Part shown: piece by piece, positions 17,101-26,682 of the stretch
Layout of the letters: each line of letters begins with the position of its first letter
Position numbering within the stretch: the first letter of the stretch is position 1
Source: JAUWKC01 sp035527845
Lineage (GTDB): Bacteria > Planctomycetota > Phycisphaerae > Sedimentisphaerales > Anaerobacaceae
Length of the DNA stretch: 64,000 bases
Direction of reading: 5' to 3'
Assembly: GCA_035527845.1 (NCBI GenBank)
Contig: DATKZT010000106.1
Coordinates: 1-64,000 of the forward strand
Program-made: the position numbers and the translations under genes
Notes under the pieces: generated by a model
What the model was told of the DNA's origin: nothing
Seen by the model: only the letters and a program-made list of their open reading frames with translations
Databases searched by the model: none

Positions 17101-18585
17101 ATGAGCAGCAAAGCGGCAAGCGATGCTGAATTATTACAGGCAAGCCTGGCCGGGAGCAGGCAGGCCTTTGGCGCCATTGTCGAAAAGTACCAGGGCCTGG
17201 TCTGCGGCATTACCTACAGTACCACGGGAAACAGGCCGAGAAGCGAAGAACTGGCCCAGGAAACGTTCGTCAGGGCCTGGAGGGAGCTGCGGCAGCTGAG
17301 GGATTTAGGGAGGTTTCGTGCGTGGCTTTCCACGATTGCGAGGAATGCAGCCAGGAAATCAATTATCAAACAAGGCCGGGATGCTGCGGACGGCGCCGAG
17401 CCCATAGCAGATTTGCGGCAAATCAAATCGCCTGAGCCCGGGCCGGTCGAACATGCGATAAGCAGAGAGCAGGAGGCGGTCGTCTGGGGTGCTCTAAAAG
17501 AGATTCCCGAAACGTATCGTGAGCCTTTGGTGCTTTTTTACCGGCAGCAGCGGTCGGTCAGCCAGGTTGCAGCGGAGCTGGAGCTGTCTGAAGATGTGGT
17601 AAAGCAGAGGCTGTCGCGCGGCCGCAAACTCTTGAAAGCCGAGCTTGCGTCAGTTGTGGAAGAGGTCATCGGAAGGACGGGACCGGGCAAGGTCTTCACC
17701 GTAGCTGTCATAGCAGCACTGCCCGCAATTGTTCCTCAGGTCGCAAGTGCTGCAATTGCGGCGACAATCGCCAAGAGTTCGGCTGCGGCGAAGTCGGCTT
17801 GGTTCTTGACTTCGCTGGGGGCGCTGCTGGGTCCCCTGCTCGGCCTTTACGGCGCCAGTATAGGGATCAGGGCAAGCATAGCAAATGCGAAGTCGCCGAG
17901 AGAGCGTAGATTCCTTATAAGGGTACTTTGGCTTGGTCTGGCGTACTATCTTGTGGGTATAACTGTCCTGACTATGTTGTTGTGGATGCGCAGCCCCTTT
18001 TGGGGGGTCTCTTTTCTGGTCTTCCTATTGGGTTTTCCAGTATGGGCCTTTTGGAACAGACTTCGGATGAGACAGATCCAGAAAGAGGAGGGTACATACA
18101 CCAGGCCCGAACGCAGAGTATTGGAGATGCCAAGAGGCAACATCGTCGGAGCTTACAGCGGCAGCGTTTTCGGAACACTCTTGTGGTTATACATGACAGC
18201 ACAGAGGGCTAAAGACTGGCCGGCGCTGGCGTTCATTGTTATAGCAGGTGTAATCATAGTGTGGCTGGCAACCAAGCTGTGCCTGAGGGCCAGACGCCAC
18301 TTTTACCGAATTGCCGCCGCGCTGCTCCTCGCAGTTGGGTCGATATATCTATTAGTGATAAATCTTCGCTGGGAAAGGTGGATCGCGTTTTTCAAGGAAA
18401 GCGGGCGGAACTTGAAATACACTCAAGTCCCACTTTGGAAATTGAACCTGGTCATAGCAATCGTCATAACCGGCTTGGTGCTAATTAATCTGATAGGCGA
18501 TTTGAAACAGCAAAAAGTCAGCAGGAAAAAGCAGCCGGCCCAGGATGACCAAAAGGGTCCTCACAATACACTGCTGCTGTCCTGA
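17101..18585 (+). CDS. ECF-type sigma factor fused to a polytopic membrane domain
   Basis: Residues 1-185 form an RNA polymerase sigma factor: region 2 (AFGAIVEKYQGLVCGITYS...RSEELAQETFVRAWRELRQL) and region 4 (ALKEIPETYREPLVLFYRQQRSVSQVAAELELSEDVVKQRLSRGRKLL). From about residue 197 to the end, roughly 300 residues contain six to eight hydrophobic helices, and the protein ends in a basic tail. The sigma part is therefore probably tethered to the membrane, with regulation built into the same polypeptide rather than through a separate anti-sigma factor. Similar fusions occur in planctomycetes. ATG 17101 is chosen because the frame upstream is not sigma-like. A TATAAT at 17055-17060 may be its -10 box. 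Confidence 0.88.
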   Translation: MSSKAASDAELLQASLAGSRQAFGAIVEKYQGLVCGITYSTTGNRPRSEELAQETFVRAWRELRQLRDLGRFRAWLSTIARNAARKSIIKQGRDAADGAEPIADLRQIKSPEPGPVEHAISREQEAVVWGALKEIPETYREPLVLFYRQQRSVSQVAAELELSEDVVKQRLSRGRKLLKAELASVVEEVIGRTGPGKVFTVAVIAALPAIVPQVASAAIAATIAKSSAAAKSAWFLTSLGALLGPLLGLYGASIGIRASIANAKSPRERRFLIRVLWLGLAYYLVGITVLTMLLWMRSPFWGVSFLVFLLGFPVWAFWNRLRMRQIQKEEGTYTRPERRVLEMPRGNIVGAYSGSVFGTLLWLYMTAQRAKDWPALAFIVIAGVIIVWLATKLCLRARRHFYRIAAALLLAVGSIYLLVINLRWERWIAFFKESGRNLKYTQVPLWKLNLVIAIVITGLVLINLIGDLKQQKVSRKKQPAQDDQKGPHNTLLLS

Positions 18586-18596
18586 CTTCAGTGAAG

Positions 18597-19046
18597 CTAA
18601 AAAAGCCTGGAACTGTCGAGCAGGAACGTTACGGGGCCGTCGTTGATACTTTCGACGTGCATATATTCGCCGAAGACGCCTTTTTCGACGGTGACGCCCT
18701 GCTGGCTGATTAGCTCGCCGACCTTTTCATAAAGCTGGTTTGCAAGTGCCGGCTCGGCCGCGGCGTCAAAGCCGGGCCTGCGCCCCTTTCGGCAGTCGCC
18801 GTGCAGCGTGAAATTGCTGACAAGCAGGATGCTGCCGCCGATGTCCTGGATGGACACATTCATCTTGCCCGCCTCGTCGGCGAAAATACGAAGGTTCACC
18901 AGTTTCTCGGCCATAAACTGAGCGTCATTATCCGTGTCGCCTTTTCCGACGCCGAGGTAAACCAGCAGGCCTTTGTCAATCTTGCCGACCGGCCGGCTTT
19001 CGACCTCAACCTTCGCCTGTAAAACCCGCTGTATAACAGCTCGCAT
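18597..19046 (-). CDS. dtd: D-aminoacyl-tRNA deacylase
   Basis: Removes D-amino acids mistakenly attached to tRNA. The 149-residue protein shows MRAVIQRVLQAKVEV at the N-terminus, LLVSNFTLHGDCRKGRRPGFDAAA (the SxFTL active-site region) and the cis-Pro motif NDGPVTFLLDS near the C-terminus. Length and order are standard. It has Asn rather than Gln in the SQFTL position, a tolerated variation. Convergent with the sigma-factor gene, 11 bp apart. Confidence 0.96.
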   Translation of the reverse strand: MRAVIQRVLQAKVEVESRPVGKIDKGLLVYLGVGKGDTDNDAQFMAEKLVNLRIFADEAGKMNVSIQDIGGSILLVSNFTLHGDCRKGRRPGFDAAAEPALANQLYEKVGELISQQGVTVEKGVFGEYMHVESINDGPVTFLLDSSRLF

Positions 19047-19237
19047 AACCGTCCTTTCAATCCACAGAATTCTTCACAGCACCATTATACGCAGATAACG
19101 AGGAAGTCAAAGACTGAATAAAGGGGCCGGTTCAGATTAGCCAAAGTCTTCTGCCCTTTGCGGTGAAAAGCGAGCGGGCTAGCGGCCTCTTCAAGGGCTA
19201 AACAGCGACTCCGATTGTACGCTTTTTTCGAACAGAC

Positions 19238-20581
19238 CTACTCATTGACGGACCGGCTGCTCCTGATTCGAGAGCTTAGATAGGCAATGCCAATAACCAG
19301 GGCCAGCACAAGAACACCCCGTGCGACTAATCCTTTGGTTCTGCGGGCCTCAGCAGCGGTTCCAAGCGGCGAAGACGGCGCGCTGTCCGGGCCGTTTGTG
19401 GGCGCAGCAATAATGTCCTCGGTTTTGTTCTCGGCCTGCGAAATGGGTTGTTCCTGCCTTATATGGTCTTCTTCCTGTGCGTGCTCAATGGCCTCAAAAA
19501 GGATACGTTGCTCGTCGCCTCTGCGGCCTTTCGGGAACAGCTCTCCAGCGTTGTACTGCAACGTCAGCTCAGGGGTCATCCTTTGATCCGTTACGTCGGT
19601 GTGCAACATATAGGGACGCTCCATGGTCTTTTGGGCATGTTCAAGGAATTGCACATCCGGCTGGGATGAGGAAGACAGGAATTCGCTCGACGTGGTCCTT
19701 CCCCCCGCGTAAACGTCTTTCCATTCGCTCTTCTGCGGCACACAGGTGGAGCCATGCCATTCAATTCCGGAGTTTGCAATTGAGATCGTAGGTTCGTCCT
19801 GACCCGGTCGATATACCTTAGCCGACCGAACCATGTAAGCGGCGTCGGGGTCAACTGTCAGCTCCCACTTAGCACCTTGGCGACCGCTGATATCGGTGCC
19901 GCTGGCGGCAACCGATATAAGGCCTTCTTCCTGCTGAGTGAGCTGTGTGATGTTGGTCAGGTGGCTGGAGTATCCGCGGCCCAGGGACCAGAGGGTGCGT
20001 TTAAGCTCAAACTTATAGGTTGGCGCGTTTGGGTCGTCGAGGTCGAGTGATCCGCATGTGGCCAGGCCTGGGCTATCTTCCGGCCAGGGTGACAAGGGCC
20101 CTGGCGGGGGGACTTTGCCCACGAAATCGTATTTTGCCTGAGCGGTTGGCCCGAAGAAGTAGGTACTTCTCAGAGCGATCATGACGCCGCTGCGGGCCCT
20201 ATCGGTATCAGTCTGGGGGGCTTCCGGGATGCTTTCGCTTGGCCCGAGGACGTCCTCCCACTTGAGGACTTCCAAGACGTCTTCCTCATAGGCGATTTTT
20301 CCGTCCGACATAGTAAGGCGCCATTTCTTCCTCAGTGGGGGCACGTCGGGTGGAAACCGAGAAATCTTGGTGTAAGTGCCTGAGGCCGTGAAGGCAGCCT
20401 CATAAACTGAGTCTATGAACCTGAACCGCGCAAGCAGCGCATCTCCATCCGGCGCTTGACCCAGAGAATTCCTCCCAAATCCAATCAGTAGAAGAAACAA
20501 AATCAAGGGAACCACTTTTCCAGAAGTGACAGTCCTCTTTGAGCAAACAAACTTTGTCTTGACCAGATGCCTGGCATTCAT
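19238..20581 (-). CDS. Exported LolA-like protein with a C-terminal membrane anchor
   Basis: About 447 residues from ATG 20581, which has GGAG 8 nt upstream. Signal peptide (VVPLILFLLLIGFGRNSLGQA); then a mostly beta domain beginning DALLARFRFIDSVYEAAFTASGTYTK, reminiscent of LolA/outer-membrane lipoprotein-sorting-like folds; then a Gln/Glu/Ser/Pro-rich linker and a C-terminal hydrophobic helix (VLVLALVIGIAYLSS) followed by arginines. The layout implies a periplasmic protein tethered at its C-terminus. The reading frame is open for a further 64 codons upstream, but that part is not signal-like. Function unknown. Confidence 0.7.
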   Translation of the reverse strand: MNARHLVKTKFVCSKRTVTSGKVVPLILFLLLIGFGRNSLGQAPDGDALLARFRFIDSVYEAAFTASGTYTKISRFPPDVPPLRKKWRLTMSDGKIAYEEDVLEVLKWEDVLGPSESIPEAPQTDTDRARSGVMIALRSTYFFGPTAQAKYDFVGKVPPPGPLSPWPEDSPGLATCGSLDLDDPNAPTYKFELKRTLWSLGRGYSSHLTNITQLTQQEEGLISVAASGTDISGRQGAKWELTVDPDAAYMVRSAKVYRPGQDEPTISIANSGIEWHGSTCVPQKSEWKDVYAGGRTTSSEFLSSSSQPDVQFLEHAQKTMERPYMLHTDVTDQRMTPELTLQYNAGELFPKGRRGDEQRILFEAIEHAQEEDHIRQEQPISQAENKTEDIIAAPTNGPDSAPSSPLGTAAEARRTKGLVARGVLVLALVIGIAYLSSRIRSSRSVNE

Positions 20582-21445
20582 AATGTGGCTCCGATATTGA
20601 AAATTCGCCGTCCCTAACAGTAGAACACGCCTTTGCGCCTTTTGCAATACCGTGTTCGGTCCAGGCCACGCGCGGGTAGCAGGAGCCGATTTTGGATTTC
20701 CACGACATCGTCCGACAAGTTGAGCGCGTTTCATTGCTTCGGCAAGCTCGATCCGCGTCTTTCCACGAGCCATCAGCCCATTTTACGATGCTAACGTTGA
20801 TCCTCCCTAAAGAACGTTGCTGCGTCGGGCGTATGCGTAACCTGACTGTCAAGGTTTCGCCCCGCAGCAAGGCGTAATCCGGATCCACATCTGGACCCCC
20901 CTTCCGGATCGTTTCTTTTCGTTGTTAGTTTGTCATCCAACAAACATCCGCTTTCACAAAAGAGCTCGGGCTTCTGCCGCCTTTTCAGGTGTGATAGGCC
21001 ATGGAAGGAAACAACTCCCTTCTGATGATGCTTTTGAAGTGCCACCACACACATAGAGCATCAGTAACGGAGCAACCAGAATCGCAACTGACCCCCGCCC
21101 TCGCAGTCTTTGCCCGTCTTTTGGGATGGAGAATCGTCTGTAATTCGCCGAAGGCTGCGAACTCATACGGCACTCGCGCGAAATCCTCCAGCACGTCCTG
21201 CCAGGCCCGCCAGCCGACCAGAATTGCGTTAGTCGTTCGACAAAACTGGCTGTGACGTCGGATTCTTTACCTGGTCTTGTCTTGAGAAGCCCAGAATTTT
21301 TGCGAATTATAATCAACATTCGGGTGTTTATAAACGCTTATATTAGGTAGGAACTGAGGCGTGTTATTGTTAGACTGTTTGCCTTTGGTGCAATAGGGCT
21401 TTTTCAAGCTCCAGGCGAACCGTAAAGACCGAGAGGGTAAGAAGC
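20582..21445. other. Region of overlapping broken frames, probably decayed coding sequence
   Basis: Several minus-strand frames overlap here. The frame through 20985-21260 contains the protein-like stretch AILVGWRAWQDVLEDFARVP then YEFAAFGELQ, but lacks a start and breaks into low-quality sequence. I read it as the remnant of a gene, not an intact one. The last 120 bp lead into the radical SAM gene. Confidence 0.4.
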
Positions 21446-22945
21446 ATGCACCTTCTACTGATCAACGTCGGCAGTGGGGCCGAGATACGGGTGCCGCAGG
21501 GCCTTCTGTATCTTGGCAGCGCCGTTGAAGCGGCCGGCCATAAGGTGACCGTACACGACGAGGCACTGATTGAGAACCGGGATGAATCCCTTGCACAAAT
21601 CCTCGCTTACGACGCTGATATTGTTGGTTTGAGCGTCTATACCGTACCCTGGCAGCTCAGGCGGACAGAGGACATTTCCCGGGCTGTCAAGACCACCGGC
21701 AAGTCCACTTTGGTCGTGTGGGGCGGCTGGCACCCAACCTTGTATCCGAGACACAGCATACTCAATGAAAACGTCGACATCGTCGTTCGGGGGCCCGGTG
21801 AAAAGTCGGTCTGCGAGAGCCTAAAGGCACTTGAGCAGGGTCGGTCACTGGGGGAAGTTTCGGGCCTGTTGATAAAGGAGAACGGGCGGATTATCGAAAC
21901 GGGCCCGGAATCTTTGGACCCGGATTACCTTTATCCCTCGCTGAATTTTGGTGTTTTGGACTTCGAGACCTATCTGCGGCGGCACGACCGCGGCGCCGGC
22001 ACCCTGCAATATATCACCACCCGAGGCTGCCACGGGCGATGTCGCTTCTGTGTGATGTCGCGGCTGTTCAAGGGCTGTCTAATCCGCAAGCCAAGAGATC
22101 AGATCATCAAAGAATTGGAGGCGCAGTTTCGAGAGCATCGAATCAACGCCATTCACTTTTCTGATGACAACACGTTCAGAAACGATGCGGAGGCCCTTGA
22201 GCTTTGTGAGATAGTCATGTCCGTTACCAACGGCAAGGGCATTCCCTGGCGATGTGCCACCCGGATAGACACGCTCAGCAGGCTTTCAAAAAGCACGTAT
22301 GAGAAGCTGGTCGCCAGCGGTTGCAAAGGCGTCGTGGCCGGAATAGAATCAGGCGTCGACAGGGTCCTGAAACTGATGAGTAAAGGTATCACCGTTTCCC
22401 AGATACACGAGGCGCTAAGGGTGATAGCCGATAATGGGCTGGATGAGAGCCTGTTCTTTTTTCTTTTTGGCTTTACCGGTGAAAGAAAAGAAGAGACGGA
22501 GGAAACGCTTGCGCTGGCTCGAAAAATCCGTCAAATGCTTCACCGTTGCGACATAAGTTTGCATGTGTACTTCCCCGGCGCTTCGGACGCGAGCTGGCTC
22601 GCTTCGGATATTTCGCCGGCAGAGGCGTCACGGTTGTCCGAAGTCTTTGCAAGGTACTACGCGGATCACATAACAAACTATCGCATTGCCGGAACGAGCA
22701 TGAGGACTTTGCGGTACTACTTTGGCGCCAGCAGGCGCAGTGAAATTGAACCGGCGGGCCGGATGAGGCTGCTGCGCCGTCTGCACCGAAAGCTGGCGGG
22801 GCTGAGAGTCAAATACGGCATTTTTGCCCTGCCTGTGGAGTATTATTTTTCGAGCGTCGTTCTCAAGAATATCAGGAAATGGATGGGGCGCATCAAACTT
22901 GGCCGCAAACGACACCGGCAGCCTGAAAACGGGGCAACGGTCTAA
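21446..22945 (+). CDS. B12-binding-domain radical SAM protein
   Basis: A 499-residue enzyme. Residues 1-145 form a cobalamin-binding Rossmann-like domain (VPQGLLYLGSAVEAAGHKV, ADIVGLSVYT, LVVWGGWHPTLYP). The radical SAM domain follows, with a CX3CX2C cluster at Cys195, Cys199 and Cys202 (TTRGCHGRCRFC). GIESG near residue 295 and FLFGFTGERKEETEETLALAR are typical of B12-radical SAM methyltransferase/rearrangement enzymes. The C-terminus is basic. Substrate unknown; relatives act in lipid, hopanoid or natural-product methylation. It stands alone, 190 bp before the secretion operon. Confidence 0.9.
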   Translation: MHLLLINVGSGAEIRVPQGLLYLGSAVEAAGHKVTVHDEALIENRDESLAQILAYDADIVGLSVYTVPWQLRRTEDISRAVKTTGKSTLVVWGGWHPTLYPRHSILNENVDIVVRGPGEKSVCESLKALEQGRSLGEVSGLLIKENGRIIETGPESLDPDYLYPSLNFGVLDFETYLRRHDRGAGTLQYITTRGCHGRCRFCVMSRLFKGCLIRKPRDQIIKELEAQFREHRINAIHFSDDNTFRNDAEALELCEIVMSVTNGKGIPWRCATRIDTLSRLSKSTYEKLVASGCKGVVAGIESGVDRVLKLMSKGITVSQIHEALRVIADNGLDESLFFFLFGFTGERKEETEETLALARKIRQMLHRCDISLHVYFPGASDASWLASDISPAEASRLSEVFARYYADHITNYRIAGTSMRTLRYYFGASRRSEIEPAGRMRLLRRLHRKLAGLRVKYGIFALPVEYYFSSVVLKNIRKWMGRIKLGRKRHRQPENGATV

Positions 22946-23137
22946 AGTATGACGCGCCCAGTAAAGAAAGTTGATTTACCTATGTCCTTGTCACAAATGG
23001 ACTTACGTTCAATGGCCGGGCGATTTATGGTTGCATGGCTCCATACAGGCATCAACAATCTGGCGTTCTGAAACGCCTTATATATAGCTGTGAGTATATT
23101 CTCTAATTTACAGGGTAATTAGGGACGGATTCGGAGT

Positions 23138-24193
23138 ATGAATTGCGGGTCGTCAAAACGCTCAAGAGCCGGCGGCAGTGTACTGGTACTGGTTCTGATA
23201 GTAGTGTCAACTTTGACTATACTATCCGTAGGGCTGGCCTATAGAATGCGGATTGAGATGAAACTGGCCTGGTCAAATGCCCGCAGAACACAATCGTACT
23301 ATCTGGCATTAGGCGGCGTTGAAAGGATAAAGGCGCTTCTCAGTCAAGAAGAGCTCTCGCCGGGGGTTATCGCCCGGATATGCCAGTTCAGCGGCACGGC
23401 CGAAGAAGAGCAGCTCTTCGAACAGCTTCAGGCCCCCGATGAGACTGCGAGAAGATTTCTGACATACAGCCTCAGAGACGAACAAGGATACTTGAATGTT
23501 AACAAATCGGATCCCGCCAGTTGGGAGAAGCTGGAGATTCTCAGCAGGGAATGTCGCGCCGGCATCCTTGACTGGATAGACAAGGATGGCGACACGAATC
23601 CGGAGGGTGCGGAGACTGATTTCTATGAACGTCTGGCGCCTCCCTACATTTGCAAGGACGGTCCCTGTGTAGCTCTGAAGGAGCTGCTCTATTCAAAGGG
23701 TGTAACATACTCCATGTATACGGGAGAAGATTTGAACAGAAATTCCTTCTTGGACGAGAATGAGAAAGACGGGTTGGATAGAATGCCTGCCGATAACGAG
23801 GACAATACCCTCGAAATGGGTTTGGTCGACATCTTCACTGTTTGTGGCGAGGGCAAAATAAATATAAATACGGCGCCCGGCGTGGTCTTGGCCGCATTGC
23901 CGGGACTGGACGCCTCAGTCGCTGAGGTGATACTTGGGCGCCGTTGCGGTCCCGACGGCAAGCCCGGTACCGAGGATGACGTAGGCATAGCTGGCGCCGA
24001 AGAAATTGCAAGCGTGGAAGGTCTAACACAGCAGCAGGCTGAGCTGTTACAACAATACTGCGGCTTTGATTCCGAGTGTTTTCGGATTTTCTCCTGCGCC
24101 GGCTCGCCAGATGCCCCCGAGTGTTGCCTGATGGCCACGGTAAGATATACGGAGGATGGATCCCGCATACTATCTCTGGAGAGACTTCTGTGA
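23138..24193 (+). CDS. gspK: GspK-like minor pseudopilin
   Basis: A 351-residue protein with an N-terminal hydrophobic pilin-like helix (GGSVLVLVLIVVSTLTILSVGLAYRMRIEMKLA). It then has the K-protein helix-hairpin-helix segment (INTAPGVVLAALPGLDASVAEVILGRR) and Asp/Asn-rich loops. GspK caps the pseudopilus tip in type II secretion. The prepilin cleavage motif is weak, as is usual for this component in planctomycetes. First gene of the gspK-L-M-C-D run; its TGA overlaps the next ATG. Confidence 0.85.
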   Translation: MNCGSSKRSRAGGSVLVLVLIVVSTLTILSVGLAYRMRIEMKLAWSNARRTQSYYLALGGVERIKALLSQEELSPGVIARICQFSGTAEEEQLFEQLQAPDETARRFLTYSLRDEQGYLNVNKSDPASWEKLEILSRECRAGILDWIDKDGDTNPEGAETDFYERLAPPYICKDGPCVALKELLYSKGVTYSMYTGEDLNRNSFLDENEKDGLDRMPADNEDNTLEMGLVDIFTVCGEGKININTAPGVVLAALPGLDASVAEVILGRRCGPDGKPGTEDDVGIAGAEEIASVEGLTQQQAELLQQYCGFDSECFRIFSCAGSPDAPECCLMATVRYTEDGSRILSLERLL

Positions 24194-25608
24194 TGAAGGG
24201 CGGAAGAATCAGAACAGACTGGGGGGCATTGAGCTTGGCACACGACGGCAGCGCTGTTGTCTGTCTACAATCGAATGATACGGCGCGGTGTGTGGTTTTT
24301 GGCTCGTTAGAACGGCTCAAACAGGCGATTGACAGCAGGAAGATATCGGTGAAAAAATGGGCTGTGGCCGTTCCCAGAAATTCGTGCATTCTAAAACCTC
24401 TTACTTTGCCCGCAACGGATTTGGCCGAAGCTGCCAAGATGGTTCAGTTTGAACTGCCCTCTTTGGTGCCGCTACCGTTGGAGGACATTGTCTATGGGTG
24501 TACGGTTCTGAGAAGACAGGATAACATGCTGAACGTATTGGTATGCATCTTGAAAGTGAATACGCTGAACGACCTTCTGGAACCATACCGGGCCGTTGGA
24601 ATAGAACCATTTAGAGTGGTGTTGGAGCCTTTGGCAATCCTAAACTGGTTCAGCGGCATGGATAAAGCGCCGGCAGGCCCTTCCATAAGTGTTGTCGGAA
24701 ACAATCACCGTGGGGTGGTTCTAACCTCTGTCGACAACTGCCTTCAGAAGGCAAGTGAGATAACTTCAGCCGGCACAAACGCCACAACGCTCGTCGATGA
24801 AATACTGCGGGAGGTGTCGGATCAACGGGGAGAGCTGTCCCCTTTGGCAAGAAGCAACGCGGCGACTTTGCTTGCCGGGACGGAAGAATACGTGTCTGAG
24901 ATAAATAAGAGGTTTCGTTCGGCGGCTTCCGATAGCGCCGGCAACGCGGAGGCGGTTCTTCTCGCCGATCCAAAGGTGACCTGCTTCGAGAACCAGCAAC
25001 AGGACAGCGACGATCATAGCTTCAGCTACGAAGCGGTCGTGGCGACAGGCTTATTCGACCTGGTCAAGAATTCGAAACTGCCCTTGTTTAATCTGCTTCC
25101 ACAAGAATACCTGAGAAGGTTCCAACAAAAAGCCTTGTTTTTCAACTATCTGTTCGTGGGCTCGACGTTCTTGGTCTTGATTCTGCTGCTTTGGCTCTCT
25201 TTATGCGTGATGAACTGGAGAATAGAGCGGAAGTCCCGCGCAATCGAGGCCCGAATGGCCCCCATAAAGGGCATTGCCAGCGTCGTTGACAAGAAGCGGC
25301 AGCGCGTCAGAGCAATATATGGCCAGTTGTCCAACCGAGGCTTGATAACGCAGATATTCGAAGAACTTTACAAATATACTCCCAAGAATATTTCTATAAG
25401 CGCGTTAACCTTCTCACCGAGTAAAGGCGGGGCCTCGGTCATGATAGAGGGTCAGGCCGGGTCGCTTTCCGATGCCTTTGAATATGGTGAAGCCATGCGT
25501 GAAGCTTCTTTGCTGAGCGAAATGCAGCTTCTAAAAGCCCAGGTAAGCCCCCGACCAGGTGGAAGCGTGGCGGAATTCAGAACGCAATGTCTTATTCGGA
25601 TTGACTGA
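24193..25608 (+). CDS. GspL/PilM-PilN-like assembly protein
   Basis: About 471 residues from ATG 24193, which overlaps the gspK stop (TGATG). The N-terminal 270 residues form an actin-like, PilM/GspL-cyto-type domain (LAEAAKMVQFELPSLVPLPLEDIVYG). A single transmembrane segment follows at about residue 325 (YLFVGSTFLVLILLLWLSL). A PilN-like periplasmic part then has a coiled coil and the ALTFSPSKGGASVMIEGQAGS fold. It thus fuses what pili systems split into PilM and PilN, as GspL does. It likely bridges a cytoplasmic ATPase to the pseudopilus, but no such ATPase is encoded nearby. Confidence 0.82.
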   Translation: MKGGRIRTDWGALSLAHDGSAVVCLQSNDTARCVVFGSLERLKQAIDSRKISVKKWAVAVPRNSCILKPLTLPATDLAEAAKMVQFELPSLVPLPLEDIVYGCTVLRRQDNMLNVLVCILKVNTLNDLLEPYRAVGIEPFRVVLEPLAILNWFSGMDKAPAGPSISVVGNNHRGVVLTSVDNCLQKASEITSAGTNATTLVDEILREVSDQRGELSPLARSNAATLLAGTEEYVSEINKRFRSAASDSAGNAEAVLLADPKVTCFENQQQDSDDHSFSYEAVVATGLFDLVKNSKLPLFNLLPQEYLRRFQQKALFFNYLFVGSTFLVLILLLWLSLCVMNWRIERKSRAIEARMAPIKGIASVVDKKRQRVRAIYGQLSNRGLITQIFEELYKYTPKNISISALTFSPSKGGASVMIEGQAGSLSDAFEYGEAMREASLLSEMQLLKAQVSPRPGGSVAEFRTQCLIRID

Positions 25609-25612
25609 TTCA

Positions 25613-26158
25613 ATGGTTACCCACAGGAACAATCGTCAGAAGCTGTTAGCGATAATTACTGCTGCCACAATCATCTGTGCGGTCATTTTCATGGCCATAA
25701 TCGAGCCTCAGTTGAGCCGGCGCAGAGTACTGCTTGAGCACATGCATGATTTGGAATTGAAACTGACCAGGATGGAAGCCGATTTGCTCGTAAGAGACCG
25801 AATAGATCAAATCTACTCGCGTGTTGAGCCGTTGATAGCCAGCAGGGGCACTGAACATCAAGAGCAATCGCTGCTCATCCGTCAGCTCGGTGAACTGTAT
25901 GGCAAGCTGGATGTAAAGATCCGGTCGGTAGTGCCGTTGCTTACGGCCAATGAGGAGTTTTATAGCCGTTTGACGGTCAAAATCGAAATGTCCGGCCAAA
26001 TAAGAAGCATTCTCAATTTCATCTCGGCTGTTGAAACACACCCCAATCCTATAAGGATTGAAAAGTTCGACCTGAAGACCAAAGACGCTGTGGACCACGT
26101 ACAGGCGTCATTTTTGATTACTAAAGTTGTGGCGAAAGCCGAACCCGAGGCAGACTGA
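25613..26158 (+). CDS. GspM/PilO-like assembly protein
   Basis: About 181 residues: a short cytoplasmic start, one membrane helix (LLAIITAATIICAVIFMAII), a coiled coil (LLEHMHDLELKLTRMEADLL) and a ferredoxin-like C-terminal domain (LTVKIEMSGQIRSILNFISAVE...IRIEKFDLKT), the normal PilO/GspM plan. It starts 5 nt after the preceding stop. By analogy it pairs with the PilN part of the upstream gene in the inner-membrane platform. Confidence 0.82.
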   Translation: MVTHRNNRQKLLAIITAATIICAVIFMAIIEPQLSRRRVLLEHMHDLELKLTRMEADLLVRDRIDQIYSRVEPLIASRGTEHQEQSLLIRQLGELYGKLDVKIRSVVPLLTANEEFYSRLTVKIEMSGQIRSILNFISAVETHPNPIRIEKFDLKTKDAVDHVQASFLITKVVAKAEPEAD

Positions 26159-26665
26159 ATGTTGAAGAAGCTGATGGACAGACTCGTGGATCGCTATGGC
26201 TCCTGGCGATTGGTACATGCGGCGCTGGCGGCCCCGGCCATTGTCTTATTAATCGTGCTTATGCTCGGATTAGTGCTGCCCGTTCGGTTAAGCTCCGACA
26301 GTCATATTGACGCCTTGAATGCGAAAGGAACGACTGCAATTGACATGTCCAAAGCTTTGGAGCCGTCTGCCGGTGATTTCCAAGCCCTCGCCAAGGTGTT
26401 CAGGCCCAGCCTGTTCAAGGCCTCAGCCTCGCTGGGTGATAAACCCATGGCCGACAGGACCATTGAAAAAATAAGGTCCCAACTTACACTCAAGTGTATC
26501 ACGCAGATAAGGGGCGAGCCGGTCGCATACGTTCATATCAAGGGTATCCGGTTGCAACAGTGCAGGGTCGGCGATTCGGTCGGCGATCTTTTCACGGTCC
26601 TCGATATCAACAAGGGAAGCGTCGAAATATCAATTATAGGTCATAAAGTGACCTTAACACGTTAA
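26159..26665 (+). CDS. GspC/PilP-like inner-membrane protein
   Basis: A 168-residue protein directly abutting the PilO-like gene (zero-gap junction). One membrane helix (LVHAALAAPAIVLLIVLMLGLVLP), a linker, then a small beta domain (LTLKCITQIRGEPVAYVHIKG...CRVGDSVGDLFTVLDINKGSVEISIIGHKVTL) that reads like the homology region of GspC or the PilP beta-sandwich. These connect the inner-membrane platform to the secretin encoded next. Which of the two families is closer cannot be settled by eye. Confidence 0.75.
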   Translation: MLKKLMDRLVDRYGSWRLVHAALAAPAIVLLIVLMLGLVLPVRLSSDSHIDALNAKGTTAIDMSKALEPSAGDFQALAKVFRPSLFKASASLGDKPMADRTIEKIRSQLTLKCITQIRGEPVAYVHIKGIRLQQCRVGDSVGDLFTVLDINKGSVEISIIGHKVTLTR

Positions 26666-26682
26666 ATGAACAGGAGATTATG

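Noticed and set aside
18584..18606. Short hairpin CTTCA/TGAAG followed by AAAAAA between the sigma and dtd genes
   Set aside because: Only a 5-bp stem; too weak to call a terminator with confidence.
20400..20888. 162-codon minus-strand frame overlapping the LolA-like gene
   Set aside because: Overlaps the better-supported signal-peptide-bearing gene in another frame; composition is unconvincing.
24076..24192. Upstream extension of the GspL-like frame
   Set aside because: Lies inside gspK in a different frame; ATG 24193 overlapping the gspK stop is the natural start.
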